From: Psychrobacillus sp044762745
GTDB lineage: Bacteria; Bacillota; Bacilli; Bacillales_A; Planococcaceae
Reading direction: 5' to 3'
Length of the DNA: 64,000 nt
Assembly (NCBI RefSeq): GCF_044762745.1
Contig: NZ_JBIWEX010000001.1
Span: forward strand, 186,001 to 250,000
Shown piece after piece: positions 1-8,708 of the stretch. Position 1 is the first letter of the stretch. Each line of letters opens with the position of its first letter. The notes under the pieces are model-generated. The model saw only the letters and a program-made list of their open reading frames with translations, had not been told where the DNA came from and made no database searches. Position numbers and translations under genes: made by a program.

Positions 1-435
1 AATGATATTGAGCTGATTACTCAAGCCAATATTCTCTAACTTCTTCTTTTGTTCAGCATGACCGATAAACCAGCCTGCTTCAGAATCCTTCAAAATATAG
101 TCTAATTCAAATGTTTGATACATTGGATTTATCTGAACTACAATCCCGCCCAAGCGATGGATTGCATAAAAGGAAATGATATATTCGATGCAATTTGGAA
201 GCATCAACGCAATACGATCACCTTTTCTAAACCCTTTCCGATATAACGATCCCGCTAAGCGATCGGAAGCATTTTTCAGTTCAGAATATGTGATTTCCTG
301 ATCACCATCTATCACTGCTTTCTGATCCGGATGACGCTCTGCAGAATTTCTCAATAAATCGTATAAAGAAAGCGATGGGATTTCGGTTTCATAAGGGACA
401 TTTTTCGGATAAGATGGTGTCCAAGGTTTATTCAT
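1..435 (-). CDS. AMP-forming acyl-CoA synthetase (partial, N-terminal part)
   Basis: The reading frame begins with ATG at 433-435 behind a GAGGAG ribosome binding site and runs off the left edge, so only about 145 N-terminal residues are seen. The start MNKPWTPSYPKN and the stretch with RKGDRIALMLPN-like and GGIVVQINPMY motifs are typical of long-chain fatty-acid-CoA ligases (AMP-binding family), which activate a carboxylic acid with ATP and CoA. The active-site P-loop (SSGTTG-like) and the A-motifs lie outside the window, so activity cannot be judged. It is the last visible gene of the left beta-oxidation cluster, and its start closely resembles that of the complete ligase further right (MTVNKPWEQWY), suggesting paralogues. 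Confidence 0.85.
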   Translation of the reverse strand, partial: MNKPWTPSYPKNVPYETEIPSLSLYDLLRNSAERHPDQKAVIDGDQEITYSELKNASDRLAGSLYRKGFRKGDRIALMLPNCIEYIISFYAIHRLGGIVVQINPMYQTFELDYILKDSEAGWFIGHAEQKKKLENIGLSNQLNII

Positions 436-480
436 TTCCCCACTCCTCTATCATTCTTTTTTCTGGAAAAACAACCATCT

Positions 481-600
481 TTAAGCGTTTATGTTAGTAG
501 AGATTAACTCCAATTTGTCTACAGTTCGCTTTGCCTCTGACACCATCTCTGTTATCAGTTCTTTTACGGTTTGAATATGCTGAATTCTTCCAACTACGTC
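481..600 (-). pseudogene. C-terminal remnant of a nitronate monooxygenase-like protein
   Basis: Translating the minus strand upstream of the TAA at 481-483 gives about 39 residues containing VGRIQHIQTVKELITEMVSE, which resembles the C-terminal helix of NAD(P)H/FMN-dependent nitronate monooxygenases (2-nitropropane dioxygenase family). No start codon, ribosome binding site or upstream FMN-binding domain is present. I read it as the tail of a deleted gene lying between the ligase and the enoyl-CoA hydratase. The identification rests on a short segment and is tentative. Confidence 0.4.
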
Positions 601-643
601 TTCTCATCTTCTTCATTCTCCATTTTCTTGACGTATAGTGTAA

Positions 644-1432
644 TCACTTTCCGCTAAAAACTGGTTTACGCTTTTCCGCGAATGCTTGTACACCCTCGGT
701 TGAATCTTCCGTCTCGAAACAGGTTCGAATGGTTTTAATCTCATTTTTTAATACGGTTGTTAAATCCTCATCCGAACTTGTTGTCAATAACCGTTTCGAA
801 AGTGTTAAGGCGACCGGGGGACCGTCTGCAAGCCCCCTTGCGAATTCCATGACACGTTCATGAAATTCGTCTGCAGCAAACACACCATTCACAAGTCCGA
901 TGCGTTCTGCTTCATCAGCAGTAATTTCACGACCGGTAAAAATGAGCTCAGCTGCTTTTCCATGTCCAACAAGTCTTGGCAAGAAATAACTCATTCCAGC
1001 ATCCGGGGTCAATGCGCGACGGATATATCCGGTCGTTACCTGCACATCTTTACATATAAAACGTATATCGCAAGCCAAAGCCAATGACAACCCCGCCCCC
1101 GCTGCAACTCCATTGATCGCAGCAATGACCGGTTTATCGCACTGAACAATTCCGAGCGCCTGACGCCCCACCCAATCCAGTTCATCCAATCGCTTGTAAC
1201 GTGACGTTGAGGAAGCATCTCTGTTTTTCCGATCCTTCAAATCAAGCCCCGAACAAAATCCCCGTCCTGCCCCAGTGATGACAACTACACGAACCTCGTC
1301 GTCTATAGAGGCTTCTGTCAAAGCCCGTTCCATTTGTAAACTAAGAGAAGCGTTAATCGCATTGAGTCTTTCTGGTCGGTTTAACATCAAAGTCCTGATC
1401 CCATCCTTTGTACTGATGGTAAGTTCGCTCAT
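644..1432 (-). CDS. Enoyl-CoA hydratase/isomerase (crotonase family)
   Basis: A 262-residue crotonase-fold protein, the usual length. The oxyanion-hole segment RGFCSGLDLK (about residues 57-66) and the second one, NGVAAGAGLSLALACDIRF (about 106-124), are clear. At the positions of the two hydratase glutamates it shows RRALTPDAGMSYFLPRLVG, with one acidic residue (Asp) rather than two Glu, a pattern found in PaaG-like isomerases and other non-hydratase crotonases; a double-bond isomerase is therefore as likely as a hydratase. The start is ATG after GGAGGAG. It follows the thioesterase gene by about 50 bp and belongs to the left catabolic cluster. Confidence 0.85.
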   Translation of the reverse strand: MSELTISTKDGIRTLMLNRPERLNAINASLSLQMERALTEASIDDEVRVVVITGAGRGFCSGLDLKDRKNRDASSTSRYKRLDELDWVGRQALGIVQCDKPVIAAINGVAAGAGLSLALACDIRFICKDVQVTTGYIRRALTPDAGMSYFLPRLVGHGKAAELIFTGREITADEAERIGLVNGVFAADEFHERVMEFARGLADGPPVALTLSKRLLTTSSDEDLTTVLKNEIKTIRTCFETEDSTEGVQAFAEKRKPVFSGK

Positions 1433-1481
1433 CTCATTTCTCCTCCATTATCTTTTATGACGTATAATCACGATAAATAAA

Positions 1482-1895
1482 TCAAACAGCTGCTAAACAT
1501 TTTTCTAGAACTGAACGCAACCCAGAGGGAATCGACACCGTTTCTTGTGCCTGAAAGTTAAAGCAGACAATGACCGCAGTTCCAAGCGCGACGATCGCTC
1601 CCTTATCAGAAGTTTTGATTTCATGGGTAATCATAAAACTTTTGTAACCTACTTTAGCAACCGATGTTGAGATGCTTAAATTTTCTCCCGCATAAGATTG
1701 GGCTAAAAAATCGCATTGGGTTGACGCGATTATAAAATCTACATTCGATCGCTCACTTCTTCCAAACCCAATTGCTTCAAAGAATTTTGTCCGCGCTTCT
1801 TCCATGTAGATGAAATAACTTGTGTTATTGACATGGCCTGCTGCATCAGTTTCGCAGAACCTTATATAGACATCGATTTCAGGAATATGTTTCAT
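1482..1895 (-). CDS. Hotdog-fold acyl-CoA thioesterase (YbgC/4HBT family)
   Basis: A 137-residue protein with the 4HBT signature FCETDAAGHVNNTSYFIYME near the N-terminus (about residues 13-32); the Asp of ETDAAGHVNN is the usual catalytic residue of this family. Such enzymes hydrolyse acyl-CoA thioesters and can release CoA during substrate overload. The start ATG follows AAGGAGGT with good spacing. It lies 65 bp downstream of the MFS carrier gene and is probably cotranscribed with it and the enoyl-CoA hydratase. Substrate chain length cannot be inferred. Confidence 0.85.
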   Translation of the reverse strand: MKHIPEIDVYIRFCETDAAGHVNNTSYFIYMEEARTKFFEAIGFGRSERSNVDFIIASTQCDFLAQSYAGENLSISTSVAKVGYKSFMITHEIKTSDKGAIVALGTAVIVCFNFQAQETVSIPSGLRSVLEKCLAAV

Positions 1896-1960
1896 TTTTT
1901 AACCTCCTTAAGCGGTTGTCATCTGTTGCGGATCGCTTACCTTGCGGAATTAAACTTTTG

Positions 1961-3259
1961 TCAGACAATTACAGAATCATCGCCTTTTCTGTCATTACTT
2001 GTAAATTTCGGATGTGATACATCCTCGTTTTTCTTTAACGATATCGGTTTAACGAAAATGGCAAAAAGAATCCCCAAAACCAAGACGAGACCAGCCATAA
2101 ATAAAATAGATAAATTATAACCCGCTATTTTATTTGCTCCGGCTAAAGCTATAAGGGAACCTGTGAGAAGCGGTCCTACAATACCTGCAAGGTTACCTGA
2201 TGATGTCAAGATACTCGTCATCAAGCCACTCCTTTCAGGTAATTCATTCATCATGATCGTTGGACCAATTGGCAATATAGCGTATGTGAGACCTTTCGCA
2301 ATACACATTGCAACTACAACCCACACCGGATTTTGAAAGACCGTACTGGATGCCATAAATAATGCACCGATGATCATCGCTCCAGCAACTATATATACCC
2401 TGGATAGACGCCAGTTTTGGTTTTTCTTAAATAAATGATCGGACAGCATCGACACGCCGACATAGATAAGGATAGAAGCAACACCAATGATCGCCACAGC
2501 ATATCCCATTTGAATGGCAGACATTTGCACGACCTCTACCAAATAAATAGGCAGCCAAACCCCAAACCAGACAACAAGAAAATACGCAGAAAAATAGGCA
2601 AGCGTTGTAAATAAAGCAGTCGGCGAACCGAGTACCTTTAGAAAATCTTTCAATTTAAATTTCTCTAGTTTTACTTTCTTTTCCTTCTGTTTTTCTTTGT
2701 ACACTTTAACAGGATTTTCTCTAGTGAAAAATTGGAATAAGAAGAACCAAACGATGCTTGCGGCACCAAGACAGGCAAAAGCGACTTTCCAGCCTAAAGT
2801 GGCGATTAACGCAACCAGGACTGGGGCAACAACCATAGCCCCGACTGTACCACCAGATACGATAACAGAATTTGCAAATCCCCTTAGTTTAGATGGGAAC
2901 CATTTATTCGCATGGCTATACGCAACAGGGCTGAATGGTGCCTCGAATACACCGAGTAATACCCTGTAAATGATGAGTAACGGTAATGCAGTAATTGCAA
3001 GAACTCCAAACTGTAAAATAGCCCACGTTATCATAAGGACACCAAGTATTTTCTTTGCTCCTAGACGATCCGCTAACGCTGCACCAAAAATCCCCGTAAT
3101 AGGATACAGCCAGTAATAGCTACTACCGACTAATCCCCACGCTGCATAAGACAAATCCAGCTCCTTCATAATGGCTACAGCTGCAAGTCCCACAATTGAC
3201 TTGTCAGCAAAGTTAATAACCGCACCAAAAAATAGTAGAAAAAGAACAAACCAGCGCAT
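1961..3259 (-). CDS. MFS transporter (anion:cation symporter-like)
   Basis: A 432-residue integral membrane protein with about 12 hydrophobic segments, the loop motif GAALADRLGAKKILG between helices 2 and 3 (about residues 59-73), and a charged central loop rich in Lys (about 188-207). The opening MRWFVLFLLFFGAVINFADK is typical of the ACS (organic anion:cation symporter) branch, which imports organic acids such as hexuronates, tartrate or phthalate. ATG follows AAAAGGGGG. Its place among acyl-CoA genes suggests that it imports the carboxylate that the cluster degrades. The C-terminal tail is hydrophilic and Asp/Lys-rich. The substrate is unknown. Confidence 0.85.
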   Translation of the reverse strand: MRWFVLFLLFFGAVINFADKSIVGLAAVAIMKELDLSYAAWGLVGSSYYWLYPITGIFGAALADRLGAKKILGVLMITWAILQFGVLAITALPLLIIYRVLLGVFEAPFSPVAYSHANKWFPSKLRGFANSVIVSGGTVGAMVVAPVLVALIATLGWKVAFACLGAASIVWFFLFQFFTRENPVKVYKEKQKEKKVKLEKFKLKDFLKVLGSPTALFTTLAYFSAYFLVVWFGVWLPIYLVEVVQMSAIQMGYAVAIIGVASILIYVGVSMLSDHLFKKNQNWRLSRVYIVAGAMIIGALFMASSTVFQNPVWVVVAMCIAKGLTYAILPIGPTIMMNELPERSGLMTSILTSSGNLAGIVGPLLTGSLIALAGANKIAGYNLSILFMAGLVLVLGILFAIFVKPISLKKNEDVSHPKFTSNDRKGDDSVIV

Positions 3260-3382
3260 ACAAATCCCCCTTTTCTTCCCTCATTTTGTCCTTATCGCAA
3301 ACTCTTTTGTAACATTCAGTGCATCTTTCACTTATTTCCCTATTAAAATAGTTAGGTGCCTTTTGATCTCATTACCTTATCC

Positions 3383-4546
3383 TTATTTTTCAAGAAGCAA
3401 AGCTATTCCTTGTCCCCCACCAATGCAGGCAGTTACAATTGCCCGTTTAGCACTTCTTCTTTTCATTTCATACACTGCTTTGGCGACGAGCATTCCCCCC
3501 GTAGCTGCAATAGGATGGCCGTGCGCGATCGCACCTCCATTTACATTCAATTTTTCATGGGGTATCTTTAAACTCCGATTACAGGCAAGTACCTGGGCCG
3601 CAAACGCCTCATTTAACTCAACAATATCAATATCTTCCACTGTTAAGTTATTCCGCTTTAACAGTTCCTGCACAGCTGGCACTGGTCCAATCCCCATGAT
3701 GTTAGGATCTACACCCGTAACTTGGGAGTCTACAACACGCGCCATGACTTCTAGTCCACGCTTTTCCGCTTCTTCCGCGGACATAATAACAACAGCTGAC
3801 GCACCATCGTTAACACCGGAAGAGTTGCCGGCCGTTACTGAACCATCTTCCTTAAAGACCGGCCGAAGTTTCATCAGTTTTTCTTTTGTCGTTCCCGGGC
3901 GAGGGTGCTCATCGCGGTCAAATATGACGGTTTCTTTTCCTACTTTTACTTGAATGGGGATGATTTGCTCCTCAAAGAATCCTTCTTCCATTGCCTTTGC
4001 CATTCTTCTCTGGCTTTCTATTGCATAGTTGTCCTGTTCTTCACGTGAGATGTCATACTTTTCCGCCAAATTTTCTGCTGTGATTCCCATCGGTGGATCA
4101 CCTATCTTTGTTGGCGATAATTGTCTTTTGACAAAAGTCGGAGGCTGCCGGTCATAAGTACGTGATGCCGGCGCTAGCAAATGTGGAGAACGCGACATGC
4201 TTTCCACGCCCCCCGCTAAAAAAATTGTCCCTCTTCCTGCTCGGATCAAATCGGCTGCAAGCGCTACACTATTAATCGATGATCCGCACTGACGATCAAT
4301 TGTCAATCCAGGCACAGTAACAGGAAATTCTGCCTCTAGCAACGTCATCCGCGCTGCATTGCCGCCACCACTTAAACAGTTGCCATAAATGACATCATCA
4401 ATTTCCTCCTTATTAAGTCGTGCCCTTTTAACAGCTTCTATCATCACTTGCGCTCCATATTCATAATACGGTACTTCCGCGAGTGCCCCCCCTTGTTTGG
4501 CGATTGCTGTTCTTACTGCTGATACAATAACCGGTTCCGTCATCAT
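3383..4546 (-). CDS. Thiolase (acetyl-CoA C-acyltransferase)
   Basis: A thiolase of about 387 residues with all catalytic elements: the nucleophilic Cys in RQCGSSINSV, the His in NGGAIAHGHPIAATGG, and the second Cys in CIGGGQG near the C-terminus. It performs thiolytic cleavage of 3-ketoacyl-CoA to acetyl-CoA and a shortened acyl-CoA (or the reverse condensation). The longest frame starts with a GTG that overlaps the TGA of the upstream thioesterase gene, but AAGAAGG lies properly spaced before the ATG used here, so this start is preferred. It is one of two thiolases separated only by a PaaI-type thioesterase, and probably translationally coupled to it. Confidence 0.93.
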   Translation of the reverse strand: MMTEPVIVSAVRTAIAKQGGALAEVPYYEYGAQVMIEAVKRARLNKEEIDDVIYGNCLSGGGNAARMTLLEAEFPVTVPGLTIDRQCGSSINSVALAADLIRAGRGTIFLAGGVESMSRSPHLLAPASRTYDRQPPTFVKRQLSPTKIGDPPMGITAENLAEKYDISREEQDNYAIESQRRMAKAMEEGFFEEQIIPIQVKVGKETVIFDRDEHPRPGTTKEKLMKLRPVFKEDGSVTAGNSSGVNDGASAVVIMSAEEAEKRGLEVMARVVDSQVTGVDPNIMGIGPVPAVQELLKRNNLTVEDIDIVELNEAFAAQVLACNRSLKIPHEKLNVNGGAIAHGHPIAATGGMLVAKAVYEMKRRSAKRAIVTACIGGGQGIALLLEK

Positions 4547-4557
4547 CACACCTTCTT

Positions 4558-4953
4558 TCACCTAGTCTCTTTTCGTACTTTAAACGTTGCCATTCCACTT
4601 GCAATAAGGTTACCGCTTTCGTCAAATATATCCCCTCTTCCACTCCCTGTGGTCCCGGCCATTTGAATGTGATACCCTCTACATGTGAGTTTTTCAATCT
4701 GTTCTTGCTTAAACACTTGAACATACATATCAATAGTTGATGGAATGCCTCCAACTAGACCTAATACGGCCGTACCTAGTGTGGCATCAAGCAAAGTGTA
4801 ATAAAGACCACTGGAGATGTGGCCCATCTCGTCTTTGTGAATATCTTGAATGGTTGTTGAGATTACAACTGCCCCCTTATCATCTTTTTCTCTTACCATT
4901 TCAAGATGCTCAAAGAAGGAAGAACTATCGACTTTCATGACTCTAGCGTTCAT
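4558..4953 (-). CDS. PaaI-family hotdog thioesterase
   Basis: A 131-residue protein from the ATG that overlaps the stop of the preceding thiolase (TAATG). It has the PaaI-type hotdog motif GHISSGLYYTLLDATLGTAV (about residues 41-60), where family members carry the catalytic Asp and helix. Such proteins hydrolyse acyl- or aryl-acyl-CoA thioesters. A longer frame upstream overlaps the thiolase and has no ribosome binding site, so the shorter start is chosen. Sandwiched between two thiolases, it likely recycles CoA in the same pathway. Confidence 0.82.
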   Translation of the reverse strand: MNARVMKVDSSSFFEHLEMVREKDDKGAVVISTTIQDIHKDEMGHISSGLYYTLLDATLGTAVLGLVGGIPSTIDMYVQVFKQEQIEKLTCRGYHIQMAGTTGSGRGDIFDESGNLIASGMATFKVRKETR

Positions 4954-6149
4954 TATTTCCGTCCCTGTAAATTTTCGATTAAAATGGCCATTCCTTGCCC
5001 GCCGCCAACACATAGAGATGCAATCCCATAACGCCCTCCTCGTTTTTGCAACTCGTGCATTAACGTGATGACAATCCGTGATCCCGTTGAACCAACAGGA
5101 TGTCCAAGCGCAATCGCTCCGCCATTGACATTTAACTTTTCTGAATTGATGTTGAGTTCGCGCTGCACAGCAAGTGCTTGAGAGGCGAACGCTTCATTGA
5201 TTTCAAATAAGTCAATCTTTTCAATTGACAAATTTGTCTTTTCCAGTAGTTTTTGAATTGCAGGCACCGGACCGATTCCCATCACTTCCGGCTGCACGCC
5301 AACCGCGGCCCAGTCAACGATTGCAGCTCGCGGTTTTAGTGATAGTTCTTTCGCTGCTGATTCACTCATCAAAAGAACGGCTGAAGCACCATCATTTCGA
5401 CCACACGCATTGCCAGCTGTTACGGTTCCCTCTTTCTTAAAAGCCGGTTTTAATTGGCCAAGTTTTTCTAGTGTTGTTTCAGGTCGTGGATGTTCGTCTG
5501 TATCAAAGAGAATTGTTCCTTTTTTTGTCTTCACTTCATAAGGAACAATCTCTTCTTTAAATTTTCCTTTTTCAATCGCAGCAGCGGCTTTTTGTTGGCT
5601 TTCGATTGCAAAGGCATCTTGATCTTCCCTAGAAATACGGTATTTTTCGGCAACATTTTCAGCTGTGATCCCCATGCCCATATTTTCTCCGTATAGTTCT
5701 TTCGGTTGCTGACCCGCTTCTAAATTAGAATCGACTAAATAGGTCTTATCTCCACCGAAACGGGCACCTCGCAAGTAAATGGCCGAACTGCTCATACTCT
5801 CCGTACCACCAGCCACAACTATAGCTGCCTGATTGGATTGAATCTGTTGTATGCCGGAAGCGATTGCCTGCATGCCTGAAGCACAAAGGCGATTGACTGT
5901 GAAAGCAGGTTTTTCAACAGGAATCCCGGCGCGAATGGCAGCGACACGAGCGACATTCGATGATTCGGTCGTCTGCCGTACTTCTCCCAAAATGACTTCA
6001 TCTACTTTGTCAGGTGACAGAGAGGTTTTTTCCAATAGTTTTTCAATGACATGTGAACCTAAAAATCCTGAATTAACCTCTTTTAATGTGCCACCGTATC
6101 TTCCAATCGGTGTGCGTACCCCTTCAACAATGACAACACGCTCACTCAT
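4953..6149 (-). CDS. Thiolase (acetyl-CoA C-acetyltransferase)
   Basis: A 398-residue thiolase starting MSERVVIVEGVRTPIGRYGG. The catalytic Cys is in NRLCASGMQAI (about residue 89), the base His in NGGAIALGHPVGSTG, and the second Cys in SLCVGGGQG close to the end. The ATG follows AAGGGGG with 7-bp spacing; the frame stays open for 59 codons further upstream, but that stretch is the C-terminal region of a decayed acyl-CoA dehydrogenase read out of frame. It catalyses the last beta-oxidation step. Two thiolases side by side may handle different chain lengths or branched intermediates. Confidence 0.93.
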   Translation of the reverse strand: MSERVVIVEGVRTPIGRYGGTLKEVNSGFLGSHVIEKLLEKTSLSPDKVDEVILGEVRQTTESSNVARVAAIRAGIPVEKPAFTVNRLCASGMQAIASGIQQIQSNQAAIVVAGGTESMSSSAIYLRGARFGGDKTYLVDSNLEAGQQPKELYGENMGMGITAENVAEKYRISREDQDAFAIESQQKAAAAIEKGKFKEEIVPYEVKTKKGTILFDTDEHPRPETTLEKLGQLKPAFKKEGTVTAGNACGRNDGASAVLLMSESAAKELSLKPRAAIVDWAAVGVQPEVMGIGPVPAIQKLLEKTNLSIEKIDLFEINEAFASQALAVQRELNINSEKLNVNGGAIALGHPVGSTGSRIVITLMHELQKRGGRYGIASLCVGGGQGMAILIENLQGRK

Positions 6150-6180
6150 TACATTGACCCCCTTAGGAATATTCTTTATT

Positions 6181-6855
6181 TCATTGGCCTGCGATGATAT
6201 TTTTTTGTATTTCCGATGTACCTTCATAGATCTGGGTAATTCTCGCATCACGATAAAACCGTTCAATTGGATAATCTGAAGTTTAGCCAATGCCACCATG
6301 AATTTGCAGTGCTTTATCGGCGACACGATTATACACTTCTGATCCGAAAAGCATTAACATCGCCACTTCTTTAATGACTTTTTGTCCTTCATCCACCATC
6401 CAAGCGACACGATATGTAAATGATCTGACCGCTTCATTGTCAACTGCGATCTCCGCCAGCATATGTGCAACCGCCTGATGTTCAATAATGGGTACTTGGA
6501 ATTGGACCCGTTGTTTTGCATACACCGCTGATAAACCAAGTAATTTCTGACAGGAACCTAAATTTCTTACCGCAAGTCTTGGTCGCCCGTTTGTTAAGAT
6601 TTTCAAGGCATTGACGTACCCCATGCCTTCTCCACTTAATACATTTTCAGCGGGCACCTCGCAATCTTTCATGATAATTTCGGCAGAATGAGAGTCACGC
6701 AATCCCATTTTTTTCAACCGTACCTACATGGAAGCCAGGAAAATCTTTTACTTCGATAAAACAATCTGCATTGCGACTTTCTCTACTTCATTTTGAACAA
6801 AATCCCGCACATTTCGTTTTAAAAATTGAATGTCTTCATCTAACTTATAATTCAT
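6181..6855 (-). pseudogene. Acyl-CoA dehydrogenase pseudogene (internal deletion plus frameshift)
   Basis: Three pieces of one acyl-CoA dehydrogenase lie in order. The first is an N-terminal start MNYKLDEDIQFLKRNVRDFV with ATG at 6853-6855, running into a stop after about 35 codons. The second is the middle and C-terminal part in another frame, starting near FIEVKDFPGFHVG and including KKMGLRDSHSAEI. The third, after another frame change near ADKALQIHGGIG, is the end DYPIERFYRDARI and IYEGTSEIQKN with the catalytic Glu position. About 140 residues of the N-terminal and middle domains are missing at the junction near 6770, including much of the FAD site. It cannot make an active enzyme. The sequence is close to the intact dehydrogenases elsewhere in the window. 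Confidence 0.88.
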
Positions 6856-6870
6856 TGGTCGGCACCTCTT

Positions 6871-7668
6871 TTAGTCATATTGATAAAATCCACGTCCGCT
6901 TTTTTTACCGAGCCAACCGGCTTTTACGTATTTTTTCAAAATCGGACATGGACGATACTTTTCGCCAAGTGTTTCATACAGGTATTCCATATTTCGAAGA
7001 CGTGTATCGAGCCCGACTAAATCAGCTAAGGCAAGAGGGCCCATCGGATGATTCAATCCAAGTTTGATCGACTTATCGATATCTTCGATTGACCCGACTC
7101 CTTCCATTACCATATTCATAGCTTCATTGCCAATTAAACAGTTCATCCGACTGACCGCAAAACCAGGGAATTCATTTATTTTCACACATTCTTTGCCGAT
7201 GGATTTACCGAAGGCCAAGCATCTTTCAATCGTTTCTTCAGATGTTTCTAGTCCACGTATCACTTCAATCAGCTTCATTTTAGGTACCGGATTAAAAAAA
7301 TGGAGCGCAATACATTGCTCGGGACGACTTGTTTGCGCAGCGATTTCGGTCGGACTCATCGTTGACGTATTCGTCGCTAAAATCGCTTTTTCCGGTGCGT
7401 ATTGATCAAGCTCTTTAAAGACAGCTATTTTCAAGTCCATCAATTCAAGAACAGCTTCGATAATTAGGTCCGCTTCTTGCGCTACTTCTTTTAAGTCCGT
7501 TGTATAGATGATGGATGTTTTATCACTGTATTTTTCAATGTATTGACGACAAACTTGAAGCGATTCTTCATTTACATCATGCACTTTAACGTTATAACCT
7601 GCCGCCAGACAGGAGAGGGCGATTCCTCTACCCATCGTACCTGCCCCTATAATGGAAATGTTCTCCAC
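6871..7668 (-). CDS. 3-hydroxyacyl-CoA dehydrogenase
   Basis: A 265-residue enzyme with the N-terminal Rossmann motif GAGTMGRGIA (about residues 8-17), the catalytic His in ALHFFNPVPKMK and a C-terminal domain with NEFPGFAVSRMNCLIGNEAM. It oxidises L-3-hydroxyacyl-CoA with NAD. It starts with GTG after GGGAGGG. It is about 20 residues shorter than its close paralogue at 57.7-58.6 kb: roughly 15 residues are missing in the helical stretch after residue 45, and the last few residues are absent. The NAD site and catalytic residues are kept, so it may still be active, but the deletion is worth noting. Confidence 0.88.
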   Translation of the reverse strand: MENISIIGAGTMGRGIALSCLAAGYNVKVHDVNEESLQVCRQYIEKYSDKTSIIYTTDLKEVAQEADLIIEAVLELMDLKIAVFKELDQYAPEKAILATNTSTMSPTEIAAQTSRPEQCIALHFFNPVPKMKLIEVIRGLETSEETIERCLAFGKSIGKECVKINEFPGFAVSRMNCLIGNEAMNMVMEGVGSIEDIDKSIKLGLNHPMGPLALADLVGLDTRLRNMEYLYETLGEKYRPCPILKKYVKAGWLGKKSGRGFYQYD

Positions 7669-7692
7669 CAGTATCCCTCCCTAAGATTTGTA

Positions 7693-8670
7693 TTAATGAA
7701 CTGCCCTTAAACTTTCAAATTCTTCCGTAAGCAATGGCAACACTTCAAATAAATCGCCGACAATTCCGTAATCTGCTATTTTGAAAATATTCGCTTCTGG
7801 ATCTTTATTGATGGCAACGATGACTTTCGAGTTCGACATCCCTGCTAAATGCTGGATAGCTCCGGAAATTCCGACGGCGATATATAGATCAGGTGTTACT
7901 ACTTTCCCTGTTTGACCAATTTGCAGGGAGTAGTCGCAAAAATCAGCATCACATGCCCCACGGGATGCACCGACCGCGCCGCCAAGTACTTTTGCCAGTC
8001 CATCTAACAATTCAAAACCTTCTGCACTTTTCATCCCTCGTCCCCCGGCAATGACGACTTTCGCTTCTGATAAATCGACGCCGGTTGCTGCTTTACGAAC
8101 AACTTCCTGTATAATAGTACGCAGATTTGTAATGACTACAGCGATACTTAAAACTTCACCCGAACGTTGGATGTCTTTTTGAAGCGGCGCAATATTATTC
8201 GGACGAATCGTAGCAAAGACGATCCCTTTTTTCACTTTCAGCTTTTCAAACGCTTTCCCAGAATGTATAGGACGGGTGAAAATGACTTCTCCATCTTTTT
8301 CCTCGATCGATGTTACGTCTGAAACGAGACCCCCATCGATTTTTGCCGCGATTTTGGGAGATAGATCTTTACCTAGCGCTGTATGGCCAAAAATTACACC
8401 ATCTGGCTTTTCCTGATCCAATACAGCCATGAACGCCTGGGAATAGCCATCAGATGTATACTGTGCGAGCTGTGCATCTTCGACTGTTATGACACGGTCC
8501 GCACCGTAATGAATGAGTTCTTCCGCCAGCTTCGTAACTGATTCACCGATCAACACACCGACCGTTTCGCCGTCCCCTGCAATTTTCTTACCCGCAGCAA
8601 TCGCTTCAAACGATACATTGCGTAGCTGTCCATCACGTATCTCACCTAAAACAAGTACCTTTTTCCCCAT
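7693..8670 (-). CDS. etfA: Electron transfer flavoprotein alpha subunit
   Basis: A 325-residue protein starting MGKKVLVLGEIRDG after GGGAGGAAT. It carries the FAD-binding C-terminal domain with VIAGGRGMKSAEGF, VGASRGACD, QIGQTGKVVTPDLY and GISGAIQHLAGM, as in ETF-alpha. With the beta subunit encoded directly upstream it accepts electrons from acyl-CoA dehydrogenases and passes them to the quinone pool through an ETF-quinone oxidoreductase that is not in this window. An 11-codon longer frame exists but has no separate ribosome binding site. A second, clearly related etfA lies at 54.8-55.7 kb. Confidence 0.95.
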   Translation of the reverse strand: MGKKVLVLGEIRDGQLRNVSFEAIAAGKKIAGDGETVGVLIGESVTKLAEELIHYGADRVITVEDAQLAQYTSDGYSQAFMAVLDQEKPDGVIFGHTALGKDLSPKIAAKIDGGLVSDVTSIEEKDGEVIFTRPIHSGKAFEKLKVKKGIVFATIRPNNIAPLQKDIQRSGEVLSIAVVITNLRTIIQEVVRKAATGVDLSEAKVVIAGGRGMKSAEGFELLDGLAKVLGGAVGASRGACDADFCDYSLQIGQTGKVVTPDLYIAVGISGAIQHLAGMSNSKVIVAINKDPEANIFKIADYGIVGDLFEVLPLLTEEFESLRAVH

Positions 8671-8708
8671 CTTTATTCCTCCCGTTTCATTATGCTTTGT
8701 CATTAGAT

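Noticed and set aside
3171..3953. Long plus-strand frame of 260 codons
   Set aside because: It lies antisense to the thiolase and MFS genes, has unusual Ser/Thr/Ile-rich composition and no ribosome site; it is a shadow frame.
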